Source: Lumnitzera littorea (Eukaryota; Streptophyta; Magnoliopsida; Myrtales; Combretaceae). Taken from it: 64,000 nt of DNA. The DNA lies in NCBI GenBank assembly GCA_024138015.1, contig JAMXBB010000009.1:45371817-45435816 (forward strand), in the 5' to 3' direction. Position 1 is the stretch's first letter. The number at the start of each line of letters is the position of its first letter. The notes beneath the pieces were generated by a model, which searched no databases, was not told the DNA's origin, and was given only the letters and a program-made list of their open reading frames with translations. The position numbers and the translations under genes were made by a program. This document shows positions 23,871-35,685 of this stretch, piece by piece.

Positions 23871-24848
23871 ATAACTTTCGTGAGATGAATACTCCACCAT
23901 ATAGTTTAATCATTCCTTTTTTCTTATTCTTTAGTAATAAACATTAATTTATTTTATCAATATCTATAATATTAAAACATATAAATTTCTTAACCACTTT
24001 CGATATCTTTCATAATTTTTTTTAATTACATTATTCTATCAACTACAATAGTTACTAATGAAACATCTCATCTCGGGGGTTAAATTAATAAATTGGTTGT
24101 TTAAACTTATTCTCTCTTACTTTCTTCTTTAAACTTCCTTTGTCATATTTTTGGAGTGGTAGGAAGAAATTGTTAAATTTCAATTTTAATTCATACTTAT
24201 ATTAAAGAGACCTATATTTTTGTAAATGGATCAGACATTATTTTTTTGCTTTAATATCTTTCCATAATATATGTAATACATGTTTTGAACATAAGTCTAC
24301 TATATATTTTTTGCACAAACATGTAAATGCACCATTTGCTAGTAATTTAAAAAAAAAAAGTGCCACTTCCCCTTTGACACTAGCCTTCCCTTTAGTAAAA
24401 TGCTCTTAATCGTATTATTACTTCTACCAAATCCATCAAACATCATTTGTTCCAAGCTTCCAGAATCTGAAAATAACCTTAAGAAAAACACATTACAAAA
24501 CAAACAATACAATTTTTATTAGATACTTTGTGTAACTTTTCGCAACCAAATAACCATGAGGCGAGAGATTGTCTATCGCACAACGTGTAAACAGACATTT
24601 GTATATCATGAAGACCTCCCACTTCTATCTTCTAAAGCTACCTACAATGACATCAACATATCAAGTTCACCATCATATTCATATTTCCAAAAACATCCTC
24701 TAAAAGCTAAAATTAACCTTAGATTTTTAGAATGGGAATCTATTTAATTCTGCTTATCTAAAATAAACAAGAAACTTACTATAGCGGGGTGCACCGGACT
24801 TTACCATACACCTCCAAATCTAAACCATCCAACCGTCTATCATTAGTT
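23871..24848. other. Intergenic, including HSFB1 3' flank
   Basis: AT-rich sequence with no recognised gene. The HSFB1 3' untranslated region should occupy the right part. No clear AATAAA was identified at the expected distance on the minus strand. Confidence 0.4.
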
Positions 24849-27800
24849 TCAGACCTTGCTGGTCGTCATGATCAACGGTCCGGAGAAGTCCAGAGTCTTA
24901 ATTTCCTTAGCGCGGTGGGGCCCCGAGAACCCCGTTGCATCCTTCTCACGCTCTCTTTTCTTATCTCCTTTCACCCAAACGCCAAACAGCTTCAAGCTTT
25001 GATCCTCTGCGCCATCTTCGTGTGCACCTTTTTCGTCATTACCATTAGTATTATCATCACAGCCGTTGATAACCGCATCACGGGTGGACCCACAGCCTCC
25101 TTGCCGCATGATGCGATCGATTTGATCAGGGCCCACATTAAGATACCCCGTCAAAAAGCTGATCAGCTCATCACACTGCTTCTTAGTCTGGGCCAGCTCG
25201 CAGGTTAACATTTCGTTGTCTTTTTTGAGTTTTTGGTTCTCGTCCGATAAATCCATCAATAGAGCATTTTTGGGCACGTCTTGGGAATTTGGGTTCTTGG
25301 GATTGGAAGATGAAGTTGAGGTTGACCCTAAGTCCTCGCCGGAGTTCGATGGTGAGGATGCGCCGCCGCAAGGTGGTTGTTTTCCGGCTGTTGATGGTGG
25401 TGAGATGGCTTTTCGGCGGCGGATTTCGGAGAGGAGTTCCTTATGGCCTTTCTTGAAATTTTCGTTGGCAAATTCCCACTTATCCGGGACGATCTTTTTG
25501 AACCCCTACAAAATTCGGTGAAAAAATCCTTTTTAAGTTATAGAGATAAAAAATTGCAGAGTCAAAAGAAAACACCGGACTACTAAACCACTTGGAGAGG
25601 AAAAATGATAGATGGTGATAAAATCGTTAAGGATTATGTGTTTGAAGAAACTTAGGTGATTTATATTTATATTATTTCAATGATGAAGATTAAAAAATAT
25701 TATTAAATCATTTTGAATCCTTAACAAAAGTTTCTTAAACAATATTTGTCACCGTTTATCATTATTCATTTGAGATATAATGTTTTCATTCGACAAGTTA
25801 AGGACCGAATCTCCATAAGCATTTATATCAATCTATCAAAATTATGACGAGATATTTTCAAGTGTACTAATAAACTAGATAATTGCATGCAGCAAAACTA
25901 TTTAAAAAGTTTCTTAAATGCTTTGTATGAATAGTTATTTATTCAAATTTAGTTCTCTTGTGATATTTACTTGAATTGTTGAACGGGAATAGAGACTTAC
26001 CACTAAAAAAATTATATTATTTCTCTCTCTCTCTATATTAAAAGAGCATAAATATCTCTTGATAACTCTCAAAGTTATTTATATCATTACATTAGTATTT
26101 CAAAAAAGTTTATTTTTTTACGTACCTTCAAACTTTATTCATGAGTTTTTTTATCAAAATTTGTTCACATATTTTAATGTTTTGTGGATCCATGTTATTC
26201 TTATTTTTTCAATCCCTACTCATAATATTTTATAAAAATAAATTTAATATTAATAAATATTATATTCATATAATTAAATAAATATTATTAATATTTATTA
26301 TAATTAGTAATAAATATTAGTTCACACAATAAATATTATATTCATACTTTATAATACATAAATTATTATTTTAAAAATCTTATTTAATTAAATTTTAATA
26401 TTCAGTCAGTTTTATCTTGCCCTTCCGAAGGCTAAGTTCTCCGATGAATAAATTAAAAACAAAAATTTTGCTTGTCAGAAACATCTGACAAGAGTCAGTG
26501 ACGCCAGCTCAATTTAGAATATGGGTGTGGGTACTCAATCCTCGTTACTTCATCCTGGGGAAACGTGAGAGGCCACGCCACTTTTCATTCTCAAAAGCAT
26601 CAAATAACTTCGTGATTTTTATCCCATCCATATTGTTTTCTTACTCTTCCCATTTTAATTTCACCCCTTATACAAGATAGAGTGCTTCTACAGCAATGGA
26701 AAGGAAAGGAAAGGTCATCTTAAGCAGGAAAGAGTGCATTTTCCGCCCGTCGAAAATGGAAAAGATAGTAGCAGATAAATCTAACATGAAAAAAACCCAT
26801 CCCTAAAAAGATAGAAAAAGACAATAAATCGGGACCCTCCACGTCGCATATTTTCCAAATCCTATTTTCACACAAGCAATCAAGAGATCTTTATTGGGAT
26901 ACATAAGTTGACTTGATTTAAAGTTTTGTGTTCCCTCAATCTGCACGCAACGCGATCGAAAATAATTTATATCATGTAATACTAATCGATATGTTCAAAT
27001 TTTCGAAGTTTCCATTTCCTACCATGGGGCCTACTTTAGGTATTTTAGCCGTACCTTTTTGAAATCTTGTACAAAACGTGATTTGCCATATTTTAACATG
27101 TCAACATCTATGTATAAAGACAATATTACCTATGTATCTAAGTTTTTTATTCGAGGGTAAAATGGGACTTAGTTCCACTAAAATCGCTTTTGTGTAAGGT
27201 TCTAGTTCGGCAAATGAGGCCCACCTGCAATAATGATTACTCAAACATAAAAGTGATATTTGCTCTAATCTTGTGAGATTTAACCTAATTCTTAAATGGT
27301 AACCGTTCCATGCATCTAATATTCCTTTTTTCTTTTTCTTTTTTTTTACCTCTCTTCACAATTCCTAAGGAAGGTAACATTATTCTTTTCACTATTTCCG
27401 CCTCTTTTTCTTTAGATAATTAAAATGATACGGACATGCTAGGAACCTAAAAAAAAAAAATTAATTTTTCAAAGAATATGAAAATGGCTTTAGTTTTTTT
27501 TTTTTTTTTTTTTATAGAAATTTAGAATAGTCCCCCATAACATACGTAAAGTAGATAATTCAAAATAAATAAACCTTCCTAAACTATAAAAGTCAAAAGA
27601 TTTCAGTTTAATAAGAAACTGATTAAACCACTGAAAATATATTTTGAAGGACTTCTATCATTAAAACATAGCTAAGTGATTGAATCTACTTTAGTGACAT
27701 TTAGAAGAATAGATGGTTGACTAGAGTGGTACTTAATTTAGTTTTTAATGAATTATACGATTTATAAAGAGAGTTTTTATAGTTTCGTTTTTTATTTTGA

Positions 27801-28842
27801 TAGGATCTGTATAGACCTTTTTTTTACTATTAATTTATATTGTTTTAAATTTTCATCACTTAATTCACAATTAATTTAATAATTAAGATTTTAAAAAGAT
27901 ATAAATAAAAAATAAAATAAAAGACTGAAATGAACCTCTAATAAATAATGGTGGAAAAAATCCTTCCATATATCATTATTCTATTAATAAATGCTTTCAT
28001 TTAAAGTTTTCATGGAATAGATTATATGGTTGAGAAATTGATATGGCAAATGGAGACAACAAGCAATTTGTCATAAGTTTTTCATAGGCTTTTTAGTAAA
28101 TTGATCCAACTGTTTTCTTAAAGGGAAAAAAAAAAAGAGAGAGAGAGAAACGATATTTCCTTATCAATTTTTGGACAACAAAATACAAATGACTCCTAAG
28201 ATTTGTTCCAATTCCGTTTACTAATCCTAGAACATTTCATGCTTTCTTTAGGTAGAAAAACTTACTGTTAGAATATAAATAACATACACATTAAAATTGC
28301 TCATCAGCAAATATATAAATGATACCTATAATATATACTTTCAATGACGCAACATACACATTATCTGACATATAATATGTATATGTATGTATATATTATT
28401 GACAAGGGTATTACAAGCTCATCATTGCAATCCAGTTTAGATAATATATTATCTTCAGAAAAATAATACATCACTATCAATTACCAATAGTGTAAAAGCC
28501 ATTTATATGGGCTTCCATTTAGCACGAAATAAAAAATCGAGTGTATTGCGAGATAATCAAGGAAGTGGAAGAGCATGCAAAAACAACGTATAAAGGACTT
28601 AATTTACGGCACAGATGAGAGAGAATTATATTACTTACGTAGGTATTGAGTTGTCGAACGAAACTTGAGAAGTTGTTGTGCTTAAAGTAATTAGGAAGCA
28701 AATCTTTGGCAAAATCAGCAATTTTCCACACCACAAACGTTGTACCGCTTTCACTCCACGAGATGATGTCGTCTGTACTTGGATCATCCACCAAATGATA
28801 TGTCTTCGTCAAAAATGGAGCTGGAACTGATCTTTGCGCCAT
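24849..28842 (-). CDS. HSFB1: Heat shock factor B1, class B HSF repressor, two exons
   Basis: Coding exons are 28842-28639 and 25505-24849 (204 and 657 nt), joined at GTAAGT (28638-28633) and TTTTGTAG before 25505. The protein has 286 residues. The HSF DNA-binding domain covers about residues 5-100; the intron falls in phase 0 just after RQLNTY, the conserved plant HSF position. A Ser/Pro-rich linker, a leucine-heptad oligomerisation coiled coil (about 150-190), the class B repressor motif LFGV (241-244, within KLFGVWV) and a basic KKRERE nuclear signal (250-255) follow. Length and termini (AQRSVPAPFL start, DFSGPL..SKV end) match Arabidopsis HSFB1/HSF4/TBF1, 284 residues as I recall. The start at 28842 has A at -3 and G at +4. 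It binds heat shock elements in the nucleus; family members act mainly as repressors or coregulators of class A HSFs and in the growth-to-defence switch. It is intact. Confidence 0.95.
25506..28638 (-). other. HSFB1 intron, 3133 bp
   Basis: It is bounded by GT (28638-28637) and AG (25507-25506) on the minus strand. It is very AT-rich, with T-runs near 27493-27513 and a CT run near 26021-26034. A less AT-rich patch at 26480-26600 contains a 60-codon plus-strand frame with no recognised domain. HSF introns are often much shorter, so this one may hold old insertions; no terminal repeats were found. Confidence 0.85.
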
Positions 28843-28984
28843 TTTCAACTAACTTCCTTAAATGCCCTACTCCCTAACTTCCGTTTATGTTCTGAGATTA
28901 ATAGAACAATATGGAAACCTATGGCTAGGAAAAAACTCTACAATATACTATGCTATACTATGTATATTTGTGAGAAATGTTGAG

Positions 28985-29104
28985 CTAACAACTAAAGAGG
29001 AGAAGAGCAGTCAAGAACTCCCAATCCCAGCAATAAAACCCAGAAAGGAAATACTTAGAGTGAACCAAATTATCACAAACTTTTCTTCTTCTATCTGCTT
29101 CCAT
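28985..29104 (-). CDS. uORF2 in HSFB1 leader, 39-aa conserved-looking peptide
   Basis: ATG at 29104, TAG at 28987-28985, encoding 39 residues and ending 142 nt before the main start. The peptide starts MEADRRRK and its C-terminal half, GFYCWDWEFLTALLLF, is dense in aromatic and hydrophobic residues, unlike random AT-rich sequence. Arabidopsis HSFB1/TBF1 is known for an inhibitory second uORF encoding an aromatic-rich conserved peptide (annotated as CPuORF49 for AT4G36990, from memory). Position, length and composition match, so this is probably the orthologous regulatory uORF. Its AUG context is weak (T at -3, G at +4), allowing leaky scanning. Confidence 0.75.
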   Translation of the reverse strand: MEADRRRKVCDNLVHSKYFLSGFYCWDWEFLTALLLFSC

Positions 29105-29153
29105 GAAACTTGACCAAAGTGATGAGTTGTTCTTGGGTTACAGACAAGACCAT
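29091..29153 (-). CDS. uORF1 in HSFB1 leader, 20 aa
   Basis: ATG at 29153 and TAG at 29093-29091 encode 20 residues. The context is strong (G at -3, G at +4). It overlaps uORF2 by 14 nt in a different frame, so a ribosome translating uORF1 passes the uORF2 AUG and terminates 11 nt beyond it. It matches the two-uORF layout reported for Arabidopsis TBF1, but I see no recognisable conserved peptide, so its sequence may not matter. Confidence 0.55.
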   Translation of the reverse strand: MVLSVTQEQLITLVKFHGSR

Positions 29154-29218
29154 AACTTTTCTTATGCGTTTGAGAAGTTTATGAATAGGTATACCAAGTA
29201 ATTTTCTTGTTTTGAGTC

Positions 29219-29224
29219 TTATAA
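29219..29224 (-). promoter_or_regulatory. TATA-like box of HSFB1
   Basis: TTATAA lies 66 nt upstream of the first leader ATG on the minus strand and is flanked by a GA/CT run (29225-29240). This fits transcription starting near 29190. TTATAA is palindromic, so the strand comes from context. Confidence 0.45.
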
Positions 29225-29264
29225 GAGAGAGAGAGAGAGAACTAGTCGTAGAAAATGATGTTGG

Positions 29265-29272
29265 TTCTAGAA
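29265..29272. promoter_or_regulatory. Heat shock element core
   Basis: TTCTAGAA is two perfect inverted nGAAn units. It lies about 41 bp upstream of the TATA-like box, with degenerate flanking units. It suggests direct control of HSFB1 by HSFs, as known for this heat-inducible gene. Confidence 0.5.
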
Positions 29273-31549
29273 ATGTTGAGAAACACGAAATGAAATGATA
29301 AAAAAGATAACCCACAGACCACAACCTTAGTTTAATGATATTTGAAAGAGAGAGAAGAAGTTAAATGACTTTTTCTTTCTTTTGAGATAAAGATGAGAAG
29401 AAAAAAAAAAAAAAGGAAATTTTCTAACAAGATTTTCAATGGAAGAGAGTTGTAAATCTACGGAGGAGGCTAGAGGCTTTGAAAACGTGCATAGGCCTAA
29501 AATCCTGTCTTTGACTCTTTTATTTTGTTTTTGTCGGAGTACAATAAACACTAATTAATTTAATCAGTAATTACAAAATCTTGGACGAATCACCTTTACA
29601 TATATTACATACATATATCATATATATACATATATATATATATATATAAATTAGATGATCCAAAAAAACTCACGTAAGTTTAGTGGAATGTTTGGAAAGA
29701 CCACGTTCTAGGACTTGTCCACAGATTAATTTTATTCATTTTCAGCTCATTTGATTGAGTCAATATATGCTTATAGACTAAATTTTCTGAAAATGAACTA
29801 TCAATAATAGTTAGGAAAATATTGCCACGATCGATAAACTTGTTATTTTGCAAAAGAAAGGAACCTTTGACGTTTTGATGCGATTTATTTTTCATAATGT
29901 GTATGGTTATGGAAAGTTTGAGAGGATTTATTAAATCCTTAAAAGGTGTCGTGGACACTATTAACAAGATATATTTTTTTCTTTTGTTTAAATTTTGATC
30001 GGTTCAATTTGTGATATTACAAACAACAAACGATTCCCAAGTAATGTTCAGGAAGCCTTCATTGTTCATATTTGCATAAAAAAAAAAAAAAAAAACCTTC
30101 ATGACTCTTTTTGGATTGAATTTATGAAGTTAATTTTGTCGTTATATTCCATGATTAATTTTTTAATGATAGACTCTTCGGAAAGAAGAAATGAAAAAGA
30201 TTGCTAATGGTAGAATGTAATATAGTATAGATATAGATGTGCCAACTAGATTGAGCTTGTGTTGAAATCTTGCAGTATTTTGATACAATTATTGAATAGG
30301 AATATGGTCATAAAAGAAGAACTTGCCACTTCACCGAATGAAATGTCTACGAAGAATATTAAAGAAGATACCGAAAGATCTAGGATTTTTTTGGAAGGTT
30401 AGGCAATTTCCTGCCAAATTATTAATTATATATAGTGGACTGGAATATGTTGAATTCCGAGGTCACACTCAATTCATAGATTTCCTATTCATACATATAT
30501 ACTTCCCTGAGTCGGCTCGAACAGTTCATGTGACTTTGGGTGTGATCAAACTGGTGAAACTTATTGTGATAACTGCAAATTACATCTTCACAACTGCGTA
30601 ATGTGATTAATTCAGATAAACTCGATAAACTCTCTAATCACTTGTATTTTGGAGACTAAAATCCTAAATTAGTTGTCTGAAGGACATAATTAAAGTGATT
30701 CTTTTGGAGACTTAGCAAATATTTAAGGTTAAAAGATATGTCAATTCTCAAAGTTATGGGAATATCAAAGTAGGTTTTAGGAGTTTGAAGATTTATCTGT
30801 ATTTGACTAATGATTTTTAGGATGTATGTATTATAAAAAAGAAAAAAGAAAAGACTTATTTTACTTTCTTCAACCAAAGCTCTTGATACAATCTAAAGTT
30901 ATCATACGTGCGATTTCACCTACAATCATAGAGGATCTATAGAAACAAAATATAAAGAAATGGGGGAAGTTCAATTCTTTTTTATATAAAATTCTTAATC
31001 GACTATCTAACATTCACTAAAAAAGGACAAATAGAATTTAAATTAAGTTTCTTTTCCATTATTTTGTTTTAAAGAAATGATAAATTAAAAGAAAAAAACC
31101 AAATCTCATTTTAATTACTTAATGGTATAAACTTAAATATATAATTTTTCTTATAAACTTTTTTATTGAGGTTGAAACTTAAATAAATATCATGAGAATC
31201 GAATAAAGGACTAAAGGAGAGATAAAGAGGAAAAAAATTTGAGTAAAATAGAGATAATGATTTAATGTCCTAATAGTCAATAGGCTATATATATATTATA
31301 ATTTTTAGTCTATTTGATACATATATGTAAAATTGGTAAATTCCATTAAAAATGCAAGTTTTTACTAAGTTTTATATATATAATCGGTTAAAAACATAAA
31401 TTTATATAAAGAAATGATTTTATATCCGAATTAATTTGATAAATTTTCTAAAAATCATAAACTTATAAAATTATGTGAATAGAATTGTAACTTTAATAAT
31501 TGTGATATAATCAAAGGAAAGAATATATATATATATATATATATATAAT

Positions 31550-31831
31550 GCAATAATACTTGGCTACGAAACCCCAAAATTCGCTGCAAAAGGTTCTTTT
31601 CACTCACGGTAAGGTAAAAAAAAAAAACAAAAGCAACAACGGTCTTGCTGCAATAAATCATCATGCGTTAGTTTTGTACGGGATAGTGAAAGCTTCACCG
31701 TAAAAACAAATTAAAAGGTATAACTGTTTCTTATAAGCAAGGGTATCATTGGAATTAAAATTAAAAGATTTACAAAAAAAAAAAAAATTTATCGCAAAAA
31801 TTGTTTTGCCAAGGCTGATTTTCTTGTAGCG
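31550..31831. mobile_element. Possible CACTA-type MITE fragment
   Basis: At 31808-31831 the minus strand reads CGCTACAAGAAAATCAGCC, one base from the CACTACAAGAAAA terminus of plant CACTA elements, followed by a TTGCGAT-type interior. The left side has TCGCTGCAAAAGG near 31582. A matching left terminus is only vaguely present, so the element is incomplete or strongly diverged. Confidence 0.4.
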
Positions 31832-32119
31832 TGACCTAATACGCCCAATCAATAAATAAATTCAACTCAATTCTTCCATTGTTTTTTAGTTTCCTCCAAC
31901 TACTTTCAATTCTCGCAACTTTCGGTAAATTACCATATAGGTAACTTGGTTTTTTCCCCCCCCTCTACGTTGTTTTTCGTATAGGTTGCCAAATTTCTCA
32001 AGGCCACATTCACTTGATGTCTGGATATATTATTAATAAATATATGAATGTATTTGTTTTTCCCATCTGCGCGCCACACATGATCCACACATACTGTTGT
32101 GAGTGCAAACGTAAGAATA

Positions 32120-32123
<4 letters not shown>

Positions 32124-32170
<47 letters not shown>
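32124..32170. repeat. GA microsatellite, about 23 units
   Basis: A continuous GA run. It creates long spurious reading frames on both strands. Confidence 0.98.
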
Positions 32171-32172
<2 letters not shown>

Positions 32173-33512
32173 AATGATGTTATTTTCTTGTTCTCAAATG
32201 TTACAAGGTTTTCTTGGTCGTTTCCAAGAAGGAAGCTTCTTATGTAATTCCCATGGTTCCTTTTCGAAACCAGTAATTTCCGTTGACCAGTACGTATAGT
32301 TTTCGCAGTATACACCATTTTTTCTTTTTTTATTATCATGCATGGAGATCGAGATAAAATGTTGATGATGCTATGAAGTGAGAAAGAAAGTCCCTTCTAG
32401 TTTCTCACCAACCGCAATACAACTTCTATATGTGTGCTGCTTGTCGTCGATACTATAATTATCGAAACCTCATCCTTTGTATGCACTGCGGTTGTTGTTG
32501 ATTTGCCATTTGATTATTAATATCTTGGCACTCACTTTTCGCCTCACAAAATGACAAAATGCACCCATTATATTGTTGACAGAATATGAAATAAAATTTA
32601 TTTATACTAATAATACGGCATGTATTTCGATAAGTTGTTAGTAAATTAAAATAATATTTAAATAAATATTAATAATAATAAATTTTTATTTTTATATATT
32701 AGATTTTTATTGATATGTATCCACCATTTATTAAAACGTATATGTGTGTTTTGATATATCATGGGTAAGATATATGGCTTCAACATTTCGTAATGCTATA
32801 CATTAATTTAGATTGGAATGTTCAAAACTATTAGGAATGATGGGCAAAATTGTACACGTAGCGAAAGTTGTCTTGACTCGTTAAAAAACCCAATTCAAAA
32901 GTTATGAAATTGGTTTTAGATGACTAAGCCATCCCAGTATTTGCATGTGGATCAATACAAAACATTTTCTCAATGACTAGAAAGGCGAGTTTCGTTTCCT
33001 CCTTTTCACACCACCATTTCACACGTATACTAGTTATAAAATATATGGCCCGTTGATAAATGATAGCCTTGTTATAGAAGGAATTATGTCGGTCGTTCTA
33101 TTTTGGAACTTAATTTTTATGGGGGTTAAGTGTCATGTACAACAGTGGCCATTATTGCACTAGTTTGTGTCGGCTACCATGGAGAATTGGGGATGTTGTG
33201 CCCGAATTTGTCAGAGGAAACCTTCGTCGTTTTCTTGTTAGTGCATGCAAGTCCATATCGAGACAACTGTTGTAAATAAATGGCCTTTTTATCACTTGAG
33301 GCAAAAATTTGTCTTTCATTTATTGCATTTTTTTTGGTATTTTACACTTCTTAGATTTCTAGTATAGGTTTGTTTTTCTTTTCCAACTACATCCTATATG
33401 TTACAATATGTAGGGAAGAATAATCCGTAAAAGCCTATCTTACTAAAAAGATTAATATCCATACTATTAAGTTACAACTCATCTAATTGATTTTTTATAC
33501 AGTTAATTATAA

Positions 33513-33850
33513 AAAGAAATTGGAAATAACCTATTTAAACTTTGATTTATGTATGGTTTTACCTCTTAGACTTTGGAATGTTGTAAATTACCTTATTAAA
33601 TTTTGATAAATGAGTAATATAAAAAATATTTCCTTTTGTAGTTAAAAAGTGTTGTATTGTGGTTAAATTTTAGGAGAATTTTAAAGTATACATTAATAAA
33701 TTTAAAGACAAATTTTAGGGGCTCATTTGTAATTTATAGGGGCTATTTACTAATTTATCATAATTTAAGGGGGTGATTTGCACGATTTGAAAATTTACAA
33801 GACAAATCCTCACCTAAGTAAAAGTTTAAAGGATTATTTGCATTTTCTCC
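33513..33850. mobile_element. 338-bp MITE with 9-bp TSD (Mutator-like)
   Basis: Terminal inverted repeats (left GGAAATAACCTATTTAAACT; right, reversed, GCAAATAATCCTTTAAACT) enclose AT-rich sequence. A perfect 9-bp duplication TAATTATAA lies at 33504-33512 and 33851-33859. Nine-base duplications are typical of Mutator/MULE elements. There is no coding capacity. A sister copy lies at 35334. Confidence 0.75.
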
Positions 33851-33859
33851 TAATTATAA

Positions 33860-35324
33860 TTTTTTTTAAGATAAACATTAAATTAGGTGTCTCATATATT
33901 TATTAACATTCAATTGAGCAGCTCGTCAAATTATCAGTTCTATTGCGAATTTAGCCGGATCATGGTGTTCAATTTCCCGTTTTGGAAAACAGCCTTTATC
34001 CTGCTCTGAGTCGATCCACATGATCAACGTTCATAGCTCCATCATTAGTAAAAAATTCAAAAAGAAAATGTTCTTGATAGATTCTTACAATTCATACATT
34101 ACTTTCTATTAGCTTTTCTAGAAGAGGGCTTTTGGCTCATTGAGCTATTGTTCAATTCTTGGTATTATTATACAATTTGCTGACATGGCAACATATCTTT
34201 TTTCTAACTACTATTCATATTAAAATTATTAAAGAAGGGGATCAAAAAAATTTGATGCATCCCATTGAGAGATAGGTGCTTATATTACTTAGTTACAACA
34301 GTTTTAACCATACAAGAACATTATTGCATGCATTAATTGAAGGCACTTAGGTGCACATTTTTTATGAGATTATGTTCGAGTCCAACCGTGACAAAGGAAA
34401 AGATACATAATTCTCAATATTTGACTTTTTTTTTTTTGTTTAAATACTCACGTTTTCTTTTAAATTTTGATTCTCAAAATTTTCAAAGTTTTTTATTGAA
34501 AGCCTTCAGTCTAACTCTTTTATTATCTCATTATAGTTTGATACATCACCTCTTCGTTGGCCTATAATAAATTAATAAATATTGTTAATATATTTAATTA
34601 AATAATATAATAAATTTGAAAAAATACTAAAATAAAAGAAAATTAAAATTATAAACCCTAGGAGTAGCCACTATGGCTAGCCTTGACCATACTCAATCAT
34701 CCATTGGCAGGTAACCACCATATAGGGAAAGTCATGACCACCCTATAGGTTGTTCATGCCACCTCTTTATGGCAGCCAATGACCTTAAATGTTTGCTAGT
34801 GAATAGCTTTGTCCACCTAGAAAACTAGGTCACTAACTACTATCCACAAGAATTTTTCTTTTAAAAAAAAGAAAGAAATTAAGATTTTTTATTTTTTTAG
34901 TTGCTATCATTCAACTCAACTTTGACTAAATGAAAAATAGTCATTTGTCGTCTTTTTTATTCTAAGATTGCAAGTGACTCCATATAAATGAATGTACTTA
35001 GAACACTTGCTACCATGAGTAGATCCATGGTATACTTGCAAAGGTAAGTCTAAACGCACTAAGATAAGATATTAGTTTCTAATCAATCACCCCAAAATTG
35101 GAGAGTATTTTTAGTATTCTCTTATTTATTTTCAATTTTTGATTGATATTTGTTATTTAATTTAAGTAAATAGGTTTAGATATCATGAACGAATTGGGAG
35201 GCGACACATGTCAAACTTTATTTAAAGAACTAAAGAAAGGACTAGTTGACCATTTTTGAAACATAGAGGATATCAATTGAGGGGAAAAAGAAGCTAACAA
35301 CTTAAATAGAAGAGCAATCAAATG
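33860..35324. other. Intergenic, no gene
   Basis: A plus-strand frame at 34337 lacks any domain. The block at 34660-34830 is richer in CC/GG dinucleotides and imperfectly palindromic, possibly an old element. Nothing else was recognised. Confidence 0.4.
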
Positions 35325-35333
35325 TAAATCTAT

Positions 35334-35685
35334 AAGAAAATACAGATAACCCTCTTAAACTTTAACTTAAGTGTGGATTGACCGCTGAATTTTCAAAGTG
35401 TGGTTTTTGATCTATAAACCTTGGTAAATTGACAAACAACCCCATAGATTGAGAAGAATCCCTTCAAACTTTGATTTGGATATATAAACATCACCTAAAC
35501 TTATCAAAATATATGTTAAGACCCCTTAAATTTTGACCACAATGTAATTTTTTTAACTAAAAAAGAAAATATCCTTTATATAGCCAATTTATTAAAGTTT
35601 AGGGGTAAAAAATCAAGCTTTAAAAGTTTAAGGAGTCAATTTGCACATAAGTCAAATTTTAGAAGAGTTATTTGCAATTTCCCCA
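35334..35685. mobile_element. 352-bp MITE, sister of 33513-33850
   Basis: It has the same terminal inverted repeat type (CAGATAACCCTCTTAAACTT; right reversed GCAAATAACTCTTCTAAAATT). The flanks TAAATCTAT (35325-35333) and TAAATCTTA (35686-35694) match at 7 of 9 positions. Two copies 1.5 kb apart suggest local transposition or a common family. Confidence 0.65.

Larger units (their letters stand above)
29300..33503. other. HSFB1 upstream intergenic region
   Basis: No gene is supported. It holds an A-run (29401-29414), TA repeats (29620-29648, 31505-31548), a GA microsatellite (32124-32170) and a possible CACTA end near 31831. Short frames at 29680, 29995, 30323 and 30656 have no recognised domain. 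Confidence 0.5.

Noticed and set aside
24789..25208. 139-codon plus-strand frame opposite HSFB1 exon 2
   Set aside because: It is a shadow of the HSFB1 coding strand; no domain and no independent signals.
25216..25521. 101-codon plus-strand frame
   Set aside because: It is antisense to HSFB1 exon 2, where the minus strand encodes the DNA-binding domain end and linker.
28862..29113. 83-codon plus-strand frame upstream of HSFB1
   Set aside because: It lies opposite the leader and uORF2; no recognisable product.
29436..29492. 18-codon minus-strand ORF farther upstream in the HSFB1 leader
   Set aside because: It lies upstream of the TATA-like box and heat shock element, so it is probably not in the main mRNA.
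30323..30601. 92-codon plus-strand frame
   Set aside because: No domain, no splice or start context, and it lies in AT-rich intergenic DNA.
32010..32339. Frames with Ser-Leu or Arg-Glu runs on both strands
   Set aside because: They are produced by the GA microsatellite.
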